DNA of 64,000 bases from MWAR01 sp035388825 (GTDB taxonomy: Bacteria > Muiribacteriota > Ozemobacteria > Ozemobacterales > Ozemobacteraceae), in the NCBI GenBank assembly GCA_035388825.1, contig DAOOQQ010000003.1, positions 1-64,000 on the forward strand, written 5' to 3'. Positions 1 to 6,543 of the stretch are shown piece after piece (position 1 is the first letter of the stretch; each line of letters begins with the position of its first letter). The position numbers were made by a program, and so were the translations under genes. The notes below the pieces were generated by a model. The model ran no database searches. It had not been told where the DNA came from and worked only from the letters and a program-made list of their open reading frames with translations.

Positions 1-652
1 CCACGCCCCAGCGGCTTACCCAGAAGCGCCCGCCGCCGCACACGAAGCACGGCCCCACCGCCGCCACGGCTTCACGTTCCGCCGTCGGCCTGGTCATGCC
101 GGCGTCACCCTCGAGAATTGCAGCCCGTTCGCTTACCACGTCGGCATGGTCCGATGGTGGCGTGATGGCCGGACCGGCACCGCGAACCGGCACGGGATCA
201 GCATTTCCGGCATTATCCCCGGCTTTCGCATTAGGTGCGTTATAGGGCGTCGTGGCGGCCGTCACCTCATCTTTGCCCACCCGATCAGTTCGAGGGGCTT
301 CCTCGGCTTCCTGTGCGGGCGTCGCGTTCTGTATCGTTCGTCTTATATCGTCCAGTATGCGAACCATGCCGACCTCATCACCGGCCCGGTCGAGTTCATC
401 AGCTCGATCGAGAAGCCGATGCACTTCCGACCGGAGCGTCGGATCATCGGGAAGATCAGCCGTCAGGGTGGCGGGGTTCAGGCCGTCGGGGAAAGCGCCA
501 TTTTCCCGGTTTTCGCTTGTTGCTACTGCTATTTCTGCTATTTTTGCTATTTCTGGAGATCGAGAGGCGGGAAGAATAGCAGGAATAGCAGGAATAGCAG
601 TAGCAGACTGCCGATTTCCCAATTCTTCCATGATCGAGTCGAGCAGGGTCAT
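1..652 (-). CDS. Partial protein of the element with C-terminal Cys-rich segment (runs off left edge)
   Basis: The frame starts at an ATG that overlaps the primase stop (ATGA, 652-649) and stays open to base 1, so only the first 217 codons are visible. The start reads MTLLDSIMEELGNRQ. Residues about 15-45 are low-complexity (AIPAIPA, EIAKIAEIAVA) because the DNA there is an inverted array of short repeats. A middle part rich in Asp and Arg looks helical. The last visible part has a CxxC motif in the context PCFVCGGGRFW, which suggests a zinc ribbon. I do not recognise the family. Tight coupling to the primase suggests a role in element replication. A 66-codon ORF in another frame (456-656) is not preferred, because this frame is far longer and coupled. 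Confidence 0.6.
   Translation of the reverse strand, partial: MTLLDSIMEELGNRQSATAIPAIPAILPASRSPEIAKIAEIAVATSENRENGAFPDGLNPATLTADLPDDPTLRSEVHRLLDRADELDRAGDEVGMVRILDDIRRTIQNATPAQEAEEAPRTDRVGKDEVTAATTPYNAPNAKAGDNAGNADPVPVRGAGPAITPPSDHADVVSERAAILEGDAGMTRPTAEREAVAAVGPCFVCGGGRFWVSRWGV
521..605. repeat. Inverted pair of iteron-like repeat arrays
   Basis: The left arm (521-554) holds three spaced copies of a TGCTATT-type unit. The right arm (573-605) holds the same array inverted. The arms match over about 33 bases with a few mismatches and one indel, around an 18-base spacer. It lies inside the coding frame of the partial gene directly downstream of the primase gene. It could fold as a long hairpin or act as a replication-protein binding array. 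Confidence 0.75.
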
Positions 653-3087
653 GCATCCACCTCCCCCGCCAAAACGGCCGGATTCAGCACGATGTATTTC
701 CGATGCCCATCACGGATCAGTTGCGCCCGGCCGTGCTCCTGGAGTTCCTTGACGGCCGCCTCGATCTTTTCGCGGCTCCGGAGATCACCAGGGCCGAATT
801 GTTGCACCCGGCTTGTCGTAATGCGGTCCGTGCGCTCCCGTCGGCAATCCTTCACAATCCACCGCTCCAGGCGGGCGGCCGTCGAGAGTTCTACGGGCAT
901 CGCGATTTCACCGAAGAATCGGCGCGATTCGTTCAGGTGCCACGTTGCCACCCGCACGGCGCCGGTGAGAGCTTCAAGAGATATAGCCCCCGACGGTCCC
1001 CGCTCGAATACATGGAACAGGGCTGCAATTCGTGCGGCATTGTCGGCAATTTTTGAGGCAACATCCCGCACGTCGTAGAGCTTCCCGCCCCCTCGGAGCT
1101 GCACTTCAACGGCGTCATGGAACTTCACCCACAGGGCTTTGGCATCCTGAGAAAAGCCGATAATCAGGGGTTCGAGCCGCCCTTCATCGTCCATCGGCAA
1201 TTCAGCCTCGAGCAGTTCCGCCACCCTTGCATGGAAAGCCGAGACTCTCGGAAGGTTTTCCGGCGGTTCCGTGAACAGCCGCTCCCCCTGTGTCGATTCC
1301 GGCCAAGCAAGCAGGAACCGGGCAAGGAATCCCGAACCTCTCGCCAGTGCCCCGGATTTTTCGAGGAACTCCCTGATCGTCGCCTCCTGGACTTGCAGCG
1401 ACATGGTGAGCCGGACCCCACGCGCGGTATAACTGGCACCCTCGCGACGGCGCGTAATGGGGATTTCCCCGCCATCCCAGAAGATATTGAAGCTGGAAAG
1501 ATAGCGCATGATATTATCTTTGTTCATGCCATGCGAACCAAGGACGAGACCGGCTTCGGCTGAGATCACCCCGGCAGACGGCCACAGGGTGGAGAGATCG
1601 TGTGCAAGCCCTTCCTGTGTCGCATCGCCGTAAATCAGCTTCGGGACCTTGGGCTTCTCTGGCTGGTTTGCTTCAAGGTCTCGGACGGCGCTTTCGGCGC
1701 TCAACGTCGGTTTCCCGGCGCCCTGTGCTTTCTTTACGGCTTCAAGCGCGGCGTTCCTCTTGACTTCCCATATCGCCATTTCGGCGCGGTATGCGTCGAT
1801 CTTCGGCTTTGCCTTTTCGGCTTGCGCTCGCTCGTATGCCCTGATGGACCGCATGAATGCTTTATCACAGGTCGATTTCCGCTCCCCAGAGTCCCCGAAG
1901 GTCATCAGAAAGAGGGACGTAGGTCCGTCGAGGCCCGTAGCCCGCTTCACGTCGATGTGTCCCTGGATCGCAACAGAGAGAGCACCGAGAGCCGAACCGG
2001 CCACCATCGCGAGTGGAGCTTTCACCCAGCCTTGCACCTCTGAGACGGCGGCACGGACAGCCGCCGGCAACGCATCGAGCGGGTAAGGTTCCGAGACCAT
2101 GCGAGGGCAAAGCGGGAGCGGTTCGCCCCATTCGGATATCTTGCTATTCTCGCAGTCCACCCCCGGCACGGTCCGGGGCTTCGCCTTCCCGGCCTCGATC
2201 AATTCCCGGACGGCCGCCATGCCCTTCACGGCCGCCATATCGTTGAAGTCGGAAGCCTTCGCCGGCCGATCGGCCCCGAATTCGGGGAACACGGCCACGC
2301 CACCGGCGGATTTCGCGGCCGCCATCGCCTTCGTTCGCCCTGGATTCCCCGGCGTCACGTGGTCATCATCGCCGCACACGATCAGGGTAGCGGTCGGGTA
2401 TGCCTTTCGGAGCGAGACGGCGGCGGGTTCGAGGTTGCCGGCGTCGAACGCGACGGCCACGGGATAGCCCGTTGCTTCGTGGATGGATGCCGCCGTTGCG
2501 TAGCCTTCGGCGATGCAGATAACGCCATCGGTCCGCGCTTCCCCGATCAGGTGAAAGCCCCGACTTTTCGCGCCGCCACGAAGGAACAGCTTCCCGCCGT
2601 CGTTCGAGATATATTGCAGAGACGACAGAACGCCGTCGATCATCACCGGAACGATCAGCCGCCCATCATGAACTCTGATCCCGTAGGGCTTCACGCCCTT
2701 CTTCGTCAGGTATGGATGATCGGCCCCGGCCGGCGTCGCAACGGCCCAGATAGCCGCCGCCTGTTCCGCCGCTTCGGCCCGGCGCCGTTGATCTTCGGCC
2801 CGCGCGGCTCTAACGGCTTCTTCCCGCCGCCGATCGCGTTCCCGGCGTTCCGAGTCGGTCAGCTTCCGGCCGTCGTCGATGAAGAAAGGAATAGGGTCAT
2901 CGCCCGCTTTCCAGTTCCAGACAATCCCGCCTTCGCCATCAGGGAACAGCTTGACGCGGCCGTCGCCCTTGCCGTGCGGATCATCGGCAATGTCCACCGG
3001 ATGGAAACGCCCATCGGCCGGCACTTCCTTGTAAACAACGCCCGCCCTGTCGCAGGCTTCACGAAGCGCATCATGAAGAGATTTCAC
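649..3087 (-). CDS. Toprim primase / DUF3987 helicase-like replication protein
   Basis: An 812-residue replication protein that probably primes and unwinds the element's DNA. An N-terminal segment (1-120) of the kind seen in phage and plasmid primases precedes a Toprim domain. The catalytic Glu lies in AEGYATA (about 193-199) and the acidic cluster in CGDDD (about 239-242). A DUF3987-like ATPase/helicase module follows from about 335, with the P-loop variant GDSGERKST near 399-407. The start is a GTG whose first bases form a GTGA overlap with the stop of the small upstream ORF, so translation is probably coupled. The same arrangement is common in satellites and integrative plasmids. Domain assignment rests on motifs read by eye. 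Confidence 0.85.
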   Translation of the reverse strand: MKSLHDALREACDRAGVVYKEVPADGRFHPVDIADDPHGKGDGRVKLFPDGEGGIVWNWKAGDDPIPFFIDDGRKLTDSERRERDRRREEAVRAARAEDQRRRAEAAEQAAAIWAVATPAGADHPYLTKKGVKPYGIRVHDGRLIVPVMIDGVLSSLQYISNDGGKLFLRGGAKSRGFHLIGEARTDGVICIAEGYATAASIHEATGYPVAVAFDAGNLEPAAVSLRKAYPTATLIVCGDDDHVTPGNPGRTKAMAAAKSAGGVAVFPEFGADRPAKASDFNDMAAVKGMAAVRELIEAGKAKPRTVPGVDCENSKISEWGEPLPLCPRMVSEPYPLDALPAAVRAAVSEVQGWVKAPLAMVAGSALGALSVAIQGHIDVKRATGLDGPTSLFLMTFGDSGERKSTCDKAFMRSIRAYERAQAEKAKPKIDAYRAEMAIWEVKRNAALEAVKKAQGAGKPTLSAESAVRDLEANQPEKPKVPKLIYGDATQEGLAHDLSTLWPSAGVISAEAGLVLGSHGMNKDNIMRYLSSFNIFWDGGEIPITRRREGASYTARGVRLTMSLQVQEATIREFLEKSGALARGSGFLARFLLAWPESTQGERLFTEPPENLPRVSAFHARVAELLEAELPMDDEGRLEPLIIGFSQDAKALWVKFHDAVEVQLRGGGKLYDVRDVASKIADNAARIAALFHVFERGPSGAISLEALTGAVRVATWHLNESRRFFGEIAMPVELSTAARLERWIVKDCRRERTDRITTSRVQQFGPGDLRSREKIEAAVKELQEHGRAQLIRDGHRKYIVLNPAVLAGEVDA

Positions 3088-3197
3088 CGGCCCACCCCCA
3101 GCGCCCGCATGAACGGTTGCACGCGGTGAGGATATCGGGTAGAATACTTTTCGGTATGGTGAGTCGTGCGCTTCGGCGCGCGGCTTCTTTTTTTCAT
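3084..3197 (-). CDS. Small basic protein of 37 residues, coupled to alpA and primase
   Basis: This short ORF begins with ATG overlapping the AlpA stop (ATGA at 3197-3194) and ends with TGA overlapping the primase GTG start (GTGA at 3087-3084). Overlaps at both ends are strong evidence that it is translated. The product begins MKKRSRAPKRTTHHTEKYS and is rich in Lys, Arg and His, with no membrane segment. No family is recognised. It may bind nucleic acid, or serve mainly to carry ribosomes into the primase gene. Confidence 0.55.
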   Translation of the reverse strand: MKKRSRAPKRTTHHTEKYSTRYPHRVQPFMRALGVGR

Positions 3198-3412
3198 GAT
3201 GCCGCCCCCAGCTTTTCGAGCAACGCGCGGATGTCCGCCGCCTTCCAGAACGTCAGTTTCGAGCCGAGACGCACGGGAGCAGGGAAGCGCCCGCTTGCCA
3301 CCCCGGCCCACCACGTGGAACGCGACACCGGAACGATGGCGGGAATGCCGCGCTTCCGATCGCCGCATATCTGAGAAATTCGCAACAGGCCGTCAAGAGA
3401 GGGTTGGTTCAT
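3194..3412 (-). CDS. AlpA-type helix-turn-helix transcriptional regulator
   Basis: A 72-residue protein with the AlpA/excisionase-like winged HTH pattern. A recognition-helix segment VSRSTWW is followed by a basic turn (ASGRFPAPVRLG) and the conserved W(K)AADI end near residues 55-62. Such proteins activate integrase or excision genes in P4-like elements and prophages. A strong ribosome site (GGAGG, 8 bases from the ATG) lies upstream. It is the first gene of a coupled set with the 37-residue ORF and the primase. A perfect 9-bp inverted repeat lies about 65 bases upstream of the start and may be an operator. Confidence 0.85.
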   Translation of the reverse strand: MNQPSLDGLLRISQICGDRKRGIPAIVPVSRSTWWAGVASGRFPAPVRLGSKLTFWKAADIRALLEKLGAAS

Positions 3413-3475
3413 AGTGCATACCTCCGTTTATTTCGGTCGGTATTATTCCACTATGAATTGAACCGGAAACGTGAG

Positions 3476-3500
3476 GCATGAAAGAAAAATACTTTCATGC
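3476..3500. promoter_or_regulatory. Perfect 9-bp inverted repeat upstream of alpA (candidate operator)
   Basis: Arms GCATGAAAG (3476-3484) and CTTTCATGC (3492-3500) are perfect complements around a 7-base A/T loop. No T-run follows on either strand, so a terminator is unlikely. The position between the alpA gene and the terminator of the preceding gene fits an operator or a regulatory hairpin. Function is inference. Confidence 0.5.
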
Positions 3501-3550
3501 GGGTAGTTTTCCGCCGCTTCCGATCAGGGATTCCGCCGCAAAGATGGCCG

Positions 3551-3585
3551 GAGAAAACAAAAGACCGGCCCCCCGTGCCGGTCTT
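3551..3585 (-). terminator. Rho-independent terminator after the DUF6387-like gene
   Basis: AAGACCGGC (3561-3569) pairs with GCCGGTCTT (3577-3585) around a 7-base loop. On the minus strand it is followed by TTGTTTTCTC, a T-rich tail. It lies 15 bases past the stop of the gene at 3601-4488. Confidence 0.8.
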
Positions 3586-3600
3586 GGCGGTTATCGCCTG

Positions 3601-4488
3601 TCACTCCCCGCTTTCTATGCGGGATTTCAGCTTTTTCAAGTATGTCGAGGAAAGGAGTTTTCTTGCGAGGGGTTCCACCGTTCTGGATATTGCCTCTCCA
3701 CCCCTCCCGCTGCCTTGGGCGTCGTCTGTTCCGATCGCCTGCGCCATGGCATCATAAGTCATTGAAACCTGATTTTCCCATGCCCATATTTTGAGGTCGA
3801 TATAGGGCAGAACGCGAGAGTCGGCCCATTGCTGCATGGTTTCCCAGCTTTTCGGCGATTTTCTCTTGCCGGGGTTTGCAACCCCGGTCCTTGTTCGAGT
3901 CGCCTTGATGAATGCCTTGAATTGTTCCTCCAGCACGTCATCAGGGTATTCGAGGTCGATACGGATGGTTGCCTTGTTGTAGCCCCAGCCGGTGGCCATG
4001 TCAACGGGATCATCCATCCATTCGGCCCCCGGCGCATCATCGACACAGAACACGCTGAAATCCTCGAACAGCTCCCGACATTTCGCCAGCCGTTCGGCCC
4101 GAAGCCCCGTGAGCATGTTACAGAACTCCCGAACAGAAATGCCCGATACGGGGGCGGGCTCGAGAATGGGGATGAGCGTTGCCCGTTCCCGAGCGGTGCC
4201 TTTGCCCCCGCTTTTTCGGGCAAGGTTGAGAAGCCCAGCCCGGAGGGGGTCATCCCCGGCCCGCAGTCTGGCAAGGTTGGGTATGCCGTCACGCCGGATC
4301 AGGTCGAGACGCATCCTTTCCGTGCGCCCCAGCGGGCGGGCGGCGAAGTCGCGATACCACGGCCCATATCTCAACATCAGTTGGTCATACCATTCGGCAA
4401 GTGTCAGTTTCCCGGCCCGGACATACTTCCCCAGGTCGAACCATTCCGGCAACGGAAAGTCGCCCGGCTTCGGCCCTCGCTTCCCCAT
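3601..4488 (-). CDS. DUF6387-like protein of integrative elements
   Basis: A 295-residue soluble protein. The N-terminus has the pattern LPEWFDLGKY, then LAEWYDQLMLR, which resembles the DUF6387 family often found beside P4-type integrases. No catalytic motif is evident. The function of that family is unknown. I place the start at the ATG 4488 because a GGAGG lies 8 bases before it. An in-frame GTG nine bases further upstream overlaps that ribosome site and is less likely. Neighbours are the integrase pair upstream and a terminator downstream. The family assignment is from memory of the N-terminal motif and is not certain. Confidence 0.6.
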   Translation of the reverse strand: MGKRGPKPGDFPLPEWFDLGKYVRAGKLTLAEWYDQLMLRYGPWYRDFAARPLGRTERMRLDLIRRDGIPNLARLRAGDDPLRAGLLNLARKSGGKGTARERATLIPILEPAPVSGISVREFCNMLTGLRAERLAKCRELFEDFSVFCVDDAPGAEWMDDPVDMATGWGYNKATIRIDLEYPDDVLEEQFKAFIKATRTRTGVANPGKRKSPKSWETMQQWADSRVLPYIDLKIWAWENQVSMTYDAMAQAIGTDDAQGSGRGGEAISRTVEPLARKLLSSTYLKKLKSRIESGE

Positions 4489-4554
4489 GCTTCCCACCTC
4501 CCCCCGAGATCCAAGTGAGCGCCGGGAGAGAAGCCCCCGGCGCCGGGTAATGAT

Positions 4555-4725
4555 TCAGGGCTCCGCCTCGGTCGTGGGCTCTGTGGCCGGCGGCAGGCTT
4601 CCCCAGACTCCCCGCCGCCTTTGCATGTCCTCTTCTTCCAGAAGATCGACGGCCCGGCGGACGAGCAGTTGCGCAGCCCCAAAAAACGTGAGCACCTTGA
4701 GCACCTTGAGCACCTTACCGGTCAC
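4555..4725 (-). CDS. Small hypothetical protein coupled to the integrase
   Basis: A 56-residue ORF beginning with a GTG that overlaps the integrase TGA (GTGA at 4725-4722). Its first codons lie in three tandem 9-bp units, giving a KVLKVLKVL start that then becomes hydrophobic and helical (TFFGAAQLLVRRAVDLLEEE). The tail is rich in Pro and Thr. No family is recognised. The coupling supports translation. Low complexity and lack of a known homologue keep confidence modest. Confidence 0.4.
   Translation of the reverse strand: MTGKVLKVLKVLTFFGAAQLLVRRAVDLLEEEDMQRRRGVWGSLPPATEPTTEAEP
4690..4716. repeat. Three tandem 9-bp direct repeats
   Basis: The unit GAGCACCTT occurs three times head to tail (4690-4698, 4699-4707, 4708-4716). 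It encodes KVL repeats at the start of the small ORF behind the integrase. The copy number may be variable. Confidence 0.85.
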
Positions 4726-5930
4726 GCCACCTTGCCGAGTCGGATATTCCCGGTTTTCAGGCCGTCGAGATAGTCCGCCCATTCCTGCATCATCCGCCGG
4801 CGGTCGTCGAGGAACATGGTCCGGTTATAGGCCCGGCCGTTCGGGTCCTTCACTTCATGAGAAAGCGCCCGCTCGATCACTTCGGGCTTGAAATGCAAGA
4901 CTTCATGAAGAAGCGTTCGAGCCATGGCCCGCGTCCCGTGAGTAGTAAACAGTTCCCTCGGAACGCCGCACGACCGAATAGCAAGCCGCACCGTGTCCGT
5001 GCTGATGTGCTTGTCAAAATTGAACGCTTGCGCGAACACGTAGCGGCTTCCCCCGGTCATGTGGTGAAGTTCCTGTAATATCTCCACCGCCTGACTTGAG
5101 AGAGGGACGATATGGGGGATATCCACTTTTGACGCTTGGAAGGTCCATTCCCTCTTCTCTAGGTCAATATCCTTCCATTCGGCCGCCACCAGCTCCCCCG
5201 GCCGGCAAAATAAATACGGCGCAAGACGCAAGGCACACCGGACATGGAAGCCGCCGGCGTAATTGTCGAGAGTCCGAAGAAGTTCCCCCACCTTGTCCGG
5301 GTTAGTGACTGAAGCCCTGTTCTTCTCTTTGGGCTTCGGCTTCAACTGCCCGCGCAAGTCGGCCGACGGGTCACGATCAGCCCGGCCGCCGTTCACGATG
5401 GCATACCGGAACACCTCACCGCATACCCCCAGCACACGGTGAGCCGTCGGTATCGCCCTCTTTTCAACCCGGCGGACAACACGCAAGAGTTCCGGCGGGG
5501 TTATCTCTGCTATTGGCCGGTTCCCCATCCACGGGAATACGTCCGTCGTGAAGTAGGTCATGATGTGTTTTGCATGGCCGGGCTTCCACCCGGACCGCTT
5601 CACCTCGAACCATTCGAGGGCGACGGCCTGGAAGGTATTTACCCCGCGCGTAATGGCTTCGATCTTTGAAGCCTTCCGATGTTCGGACGGATCGACGCCG
5701 GAAGCAAGTAGCCTCTTCGCTTCGTCCCGGCGTTCCCGCGCGTCTTTTAGGGAAGTGTCGGGGTAAGTCCCCAGGGAAAGAAGTTTTTCCTTGCCGGCAA
5801 AACGGTATTTCAGCCGCCACCATTTCCCGCCGGTGGGGGTAACCAGAAGAAACAGCCCGCCACCGTCGAAAAACTTCTTTTCCTTATCGGCCACCTTGGT
5901 AACCCGGATCAGAGCATCGGTTAGCGACAT
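4722..5930 (-). CDS. int: P4-type tyrosine integrase
   Basis: A 402-residue site-specific recombinase. The N-terminal arm-binding domain of the DUF4102 type (residues 1-90) has the typical LSLGTYPDTSLKDAR stretch. A SAM-like core-binding domain (about 95-185) and the catalytic domain (about 205-390) follow. Catalytic residues are visible: Arg243 in CRPGEL, His331 and Arg334 in THGTRAM, His358 in LSHE and Tyr368 in AYNRTM. The length is normal for the family. The start ATG has AAAGGAG 8 bases upstream. Its 5' end faces tRNA-Met, the probable target. Repeated GGGGGTA motifs around its start may be arm sites or autoregulatory sites. Confidence 0.95.
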   Translation of the reverse strand: MSLTDALIRVTKVADKEKKFFDGGGLFLLVTPTGGKWWRLKYRFAGKEKLLSLGTYPDTSLKDARERRDEAKRLLASGVDPSEHRKASKIEAITRGVNTFQAVALEWFEVKRSGWKPGHAKHIMTYFTTDVFPWMGNRPIAEITPPELLRVVRRVEKRAIPTAHRVLGVCGEVFRYAIVNGGRADRDPSADLRGQLKPKPKEKNRASVTNPDKVGELLRTLDNYAGGFHVRCALRLAPYLFCRPGELVAAEWKDIDLEKREWTFQASKVDIPHIVPLSSQAVEILQELHHMTGGSRYVFAQAFNFDKHISTDTVRLAIRSCGVPRELFTTHGTRAMARTLLHEVLHFKPEVIERALSHEVKDPNGRAYNRTMFLDDRRRMMQEWADYLDGLKTGNIRLGKVA

Positions 5931-5989
5931 GGGGGTATCTCCTTTCTCACTTTGGCCACCTACCCCTAAAACTACCCCCGCTTACCCCC
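5931..5989. other. GGGGGTA/TACCCC repeats at the integrase promoter (candidate arm-type sites)
   Basis: TACCCC motifs occur at 5961, 5973 and 5983, spaced by 12 and 10 bases, and one inverted copy (GGGGGTA) at 5931-5937 just upstream of the integrase ATG. Spacing near one helical turn and the position between integrase and tRNA fit integrase arm sites or an operator. This is inference from position and repetition only. Confidence 0.4.
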
Positions 5990-6033
5990 GGATGACAAGG
6001 GTTCAAAACGGACGATATAAGGCGGTGAGAATG

Positions 6034-6060
6034 AAAAAACCCGCTGGTTAGGCGGGTTTT
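6034..6060 (-). terminator. Rho-independent terminator of the tRNA operon
   Basis: AAAACCCGC (6036-6044) pairs with GCGGGTTTT (6052-6060) around a 7-base loop. On the minus strand the stem is followed by a run of T residues. It lies 33 bases beyond the tRNA-Met 3' end. Confidence 0.85.
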
Positions 6061-6071
6061 CGGAGAGTGTC

Positions 6072-6090
6072 GGACGTTCTTGTAACGTCC
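6072..6090. other. Perfect 7-bp inverted repeat next to tRNA-Met (candidate attachment core)
   Basis: GGACGTT (6072-6078) and AACGTCC (6084-6090) flank a 5-base spacer, 5 bases past the tRNA-Met 3' end. Inverted arms around a short spacer are typical of tyrosine-recombinase core sites, and the position fits the element junction. Alternatively the crossover lies inside the tRNA T-arm. It cannot be settled without the other end. Confidence 0.35.
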
Positions 6091-6095
6091 TGCGG

Positions 6096-6169
6096 TAGCA
6101 GGGGAGGGAGTCGAACCCTCGACAACACGGGTATGAACCGTGTGCTCTGACCAACTGAGCTACCCTGCC
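6096..6169 (-). tRNA. tRNA-Met (CAT), elongator
   Basis: The cloverleaf is complete. A 7-bp acceptor begins GGCAGGG and has the G1-U72 pair seen in many bacterial elongator Met tRNAs. The D-arm is GCTC/GAGC, the anticodon stem CACGG/CCGTG encloses loop TTCATAC, and the T-arm is GAGGG TTCGACT CCCTC. The loop context argues for elongator Met rather than Ile2. The three bases after A73 are CCG, so CCA is not encoded. It is the last gene of the Leu-fMet-Met operon and the likely integration target of the neighbouring element. Confidence 0.95.
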
Positions 6170-6215
6170 ATGAAGAAGGGCCGGCTAATGAGCCAGCCGA
6201 CCCTTGTTCAATCGG

Positions 6216-6289
<74 letters not shown>

Positions 6290-6299
6290 TCGTATACAG

Positions 6300-6383
6300 T
6301 GCCGGGAGCCGGGGTTGAACCGGCACGGGTATTACCCCACCGGATTTTAAGTCCGGTGCGTCTGCCTATTCCGCCATCCCGGC
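6300..6383 (-). tRNA. tRNA-Leu (TAA)
   Basis: A class II tRNA with a long variable arm. The acceptor is GCCGGGA/TCCCGGC, the anticodon stem CCGGA/TCCGG encloses loop CTTAAAA (anticodon TAA), and the T-loop is TTCAACC. The bases after A73 are CTG, so CCA is not encoded. It is the first gene of the three-tRNA operon. Confidence 0.95.
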
Positions 6384-6396
6384 GGAATGTAGTGTG

Positions 6397-6425
6397 AGGA
6401 TACCACCTTCTACCCCGAATGTCAA
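6397..6425 (-). promoter_or_regulatory. Sigma-70-type promoter of the tRNA operon
   Basis: On the minus strand TTGACA (6425-6420) is followed after 17 bases by TATCCT (6402-6397). The predicted start is a few bases before tRNA-Leu. The same -10 with a 17-base spacer recurs at the rpsF operon. Confidence 0.85.
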
Positions 6426-6531
6426 TCTTCTTTCTCAGATCGATGAAATGTATTATGTAAACCACCCGGTGCCGGAGGCCGGATTTCTGATCCCAGAGGC
6501 ATTCTGTACCGTGTTTTCTCAGAGCGTATGG

Positions 6532-6537
6532 TATACT
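6532..6537 (+). promoter_or_regulatory. Extended -10 of a probably leaderless promoter
   Basis: TATACT is preceded by TG one base upstream (extended -10) and followed after exactly 6 bases by the ATG of the prepilin gene. The predicted transcription start coincides with the start codon. No good -35 is seen. Confidence 0.6.
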
Positions 6538-6543
6538 AGGGGA

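Larger units (their letters stand above)
1..6095. mobile_element. Right-hand part of an integrated P4-like satellite or integrative element
   Basis: A run of leftward genes ends at a P4-type tyrosine integrase facing away from tRNA-Met, which is the usual geometry for integration at the 3' end of a tRNA gene. Cargo visible here is an AlpA-type regulator, a Toprim/DUF3987 primase-helicase and several small coupled genes. No capsid, tail, lysis or conjugation gene is seen. P4-like satellites and some integrative plasmids carry the same int-alpA-primase set. The other end, and so the second attachment site, lies beyond the left edge. That the element is intact or mobile is inference. Confidence 0.75.

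Noticed and set aside
521..605. Possible CRISPR array
   Set aside because: Units are only 9-10 bases, inverted relative to each other, with no spacers of regular length.
456..656. A 66-codon minus-strand ORF rich in Cys, Tyr and Ser at the repeat array
   Set aside because: The Cys/Tyr/Ser runs come from reading the TGCTATT repeats in another frame. The frame from ATG 652 is longer, open to the edge and coupled to the primase stop.
3084..3368. A 94-codon minus-strand ORF covering alpA
   Set aside because: Its first part overlaps alpA out of frame and is Arg/His low-complexity. Only the last 37 codons, starting at 3197, are supported.
6394..6543. N-terminal extension of the first prepilin from the ATG at 6394
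   Set aside because: This stretch overlaps the tRNA promoter region and contains the TATACT box. The extension is not leader-like, and the prepilin leader fits the ATG at 6544.
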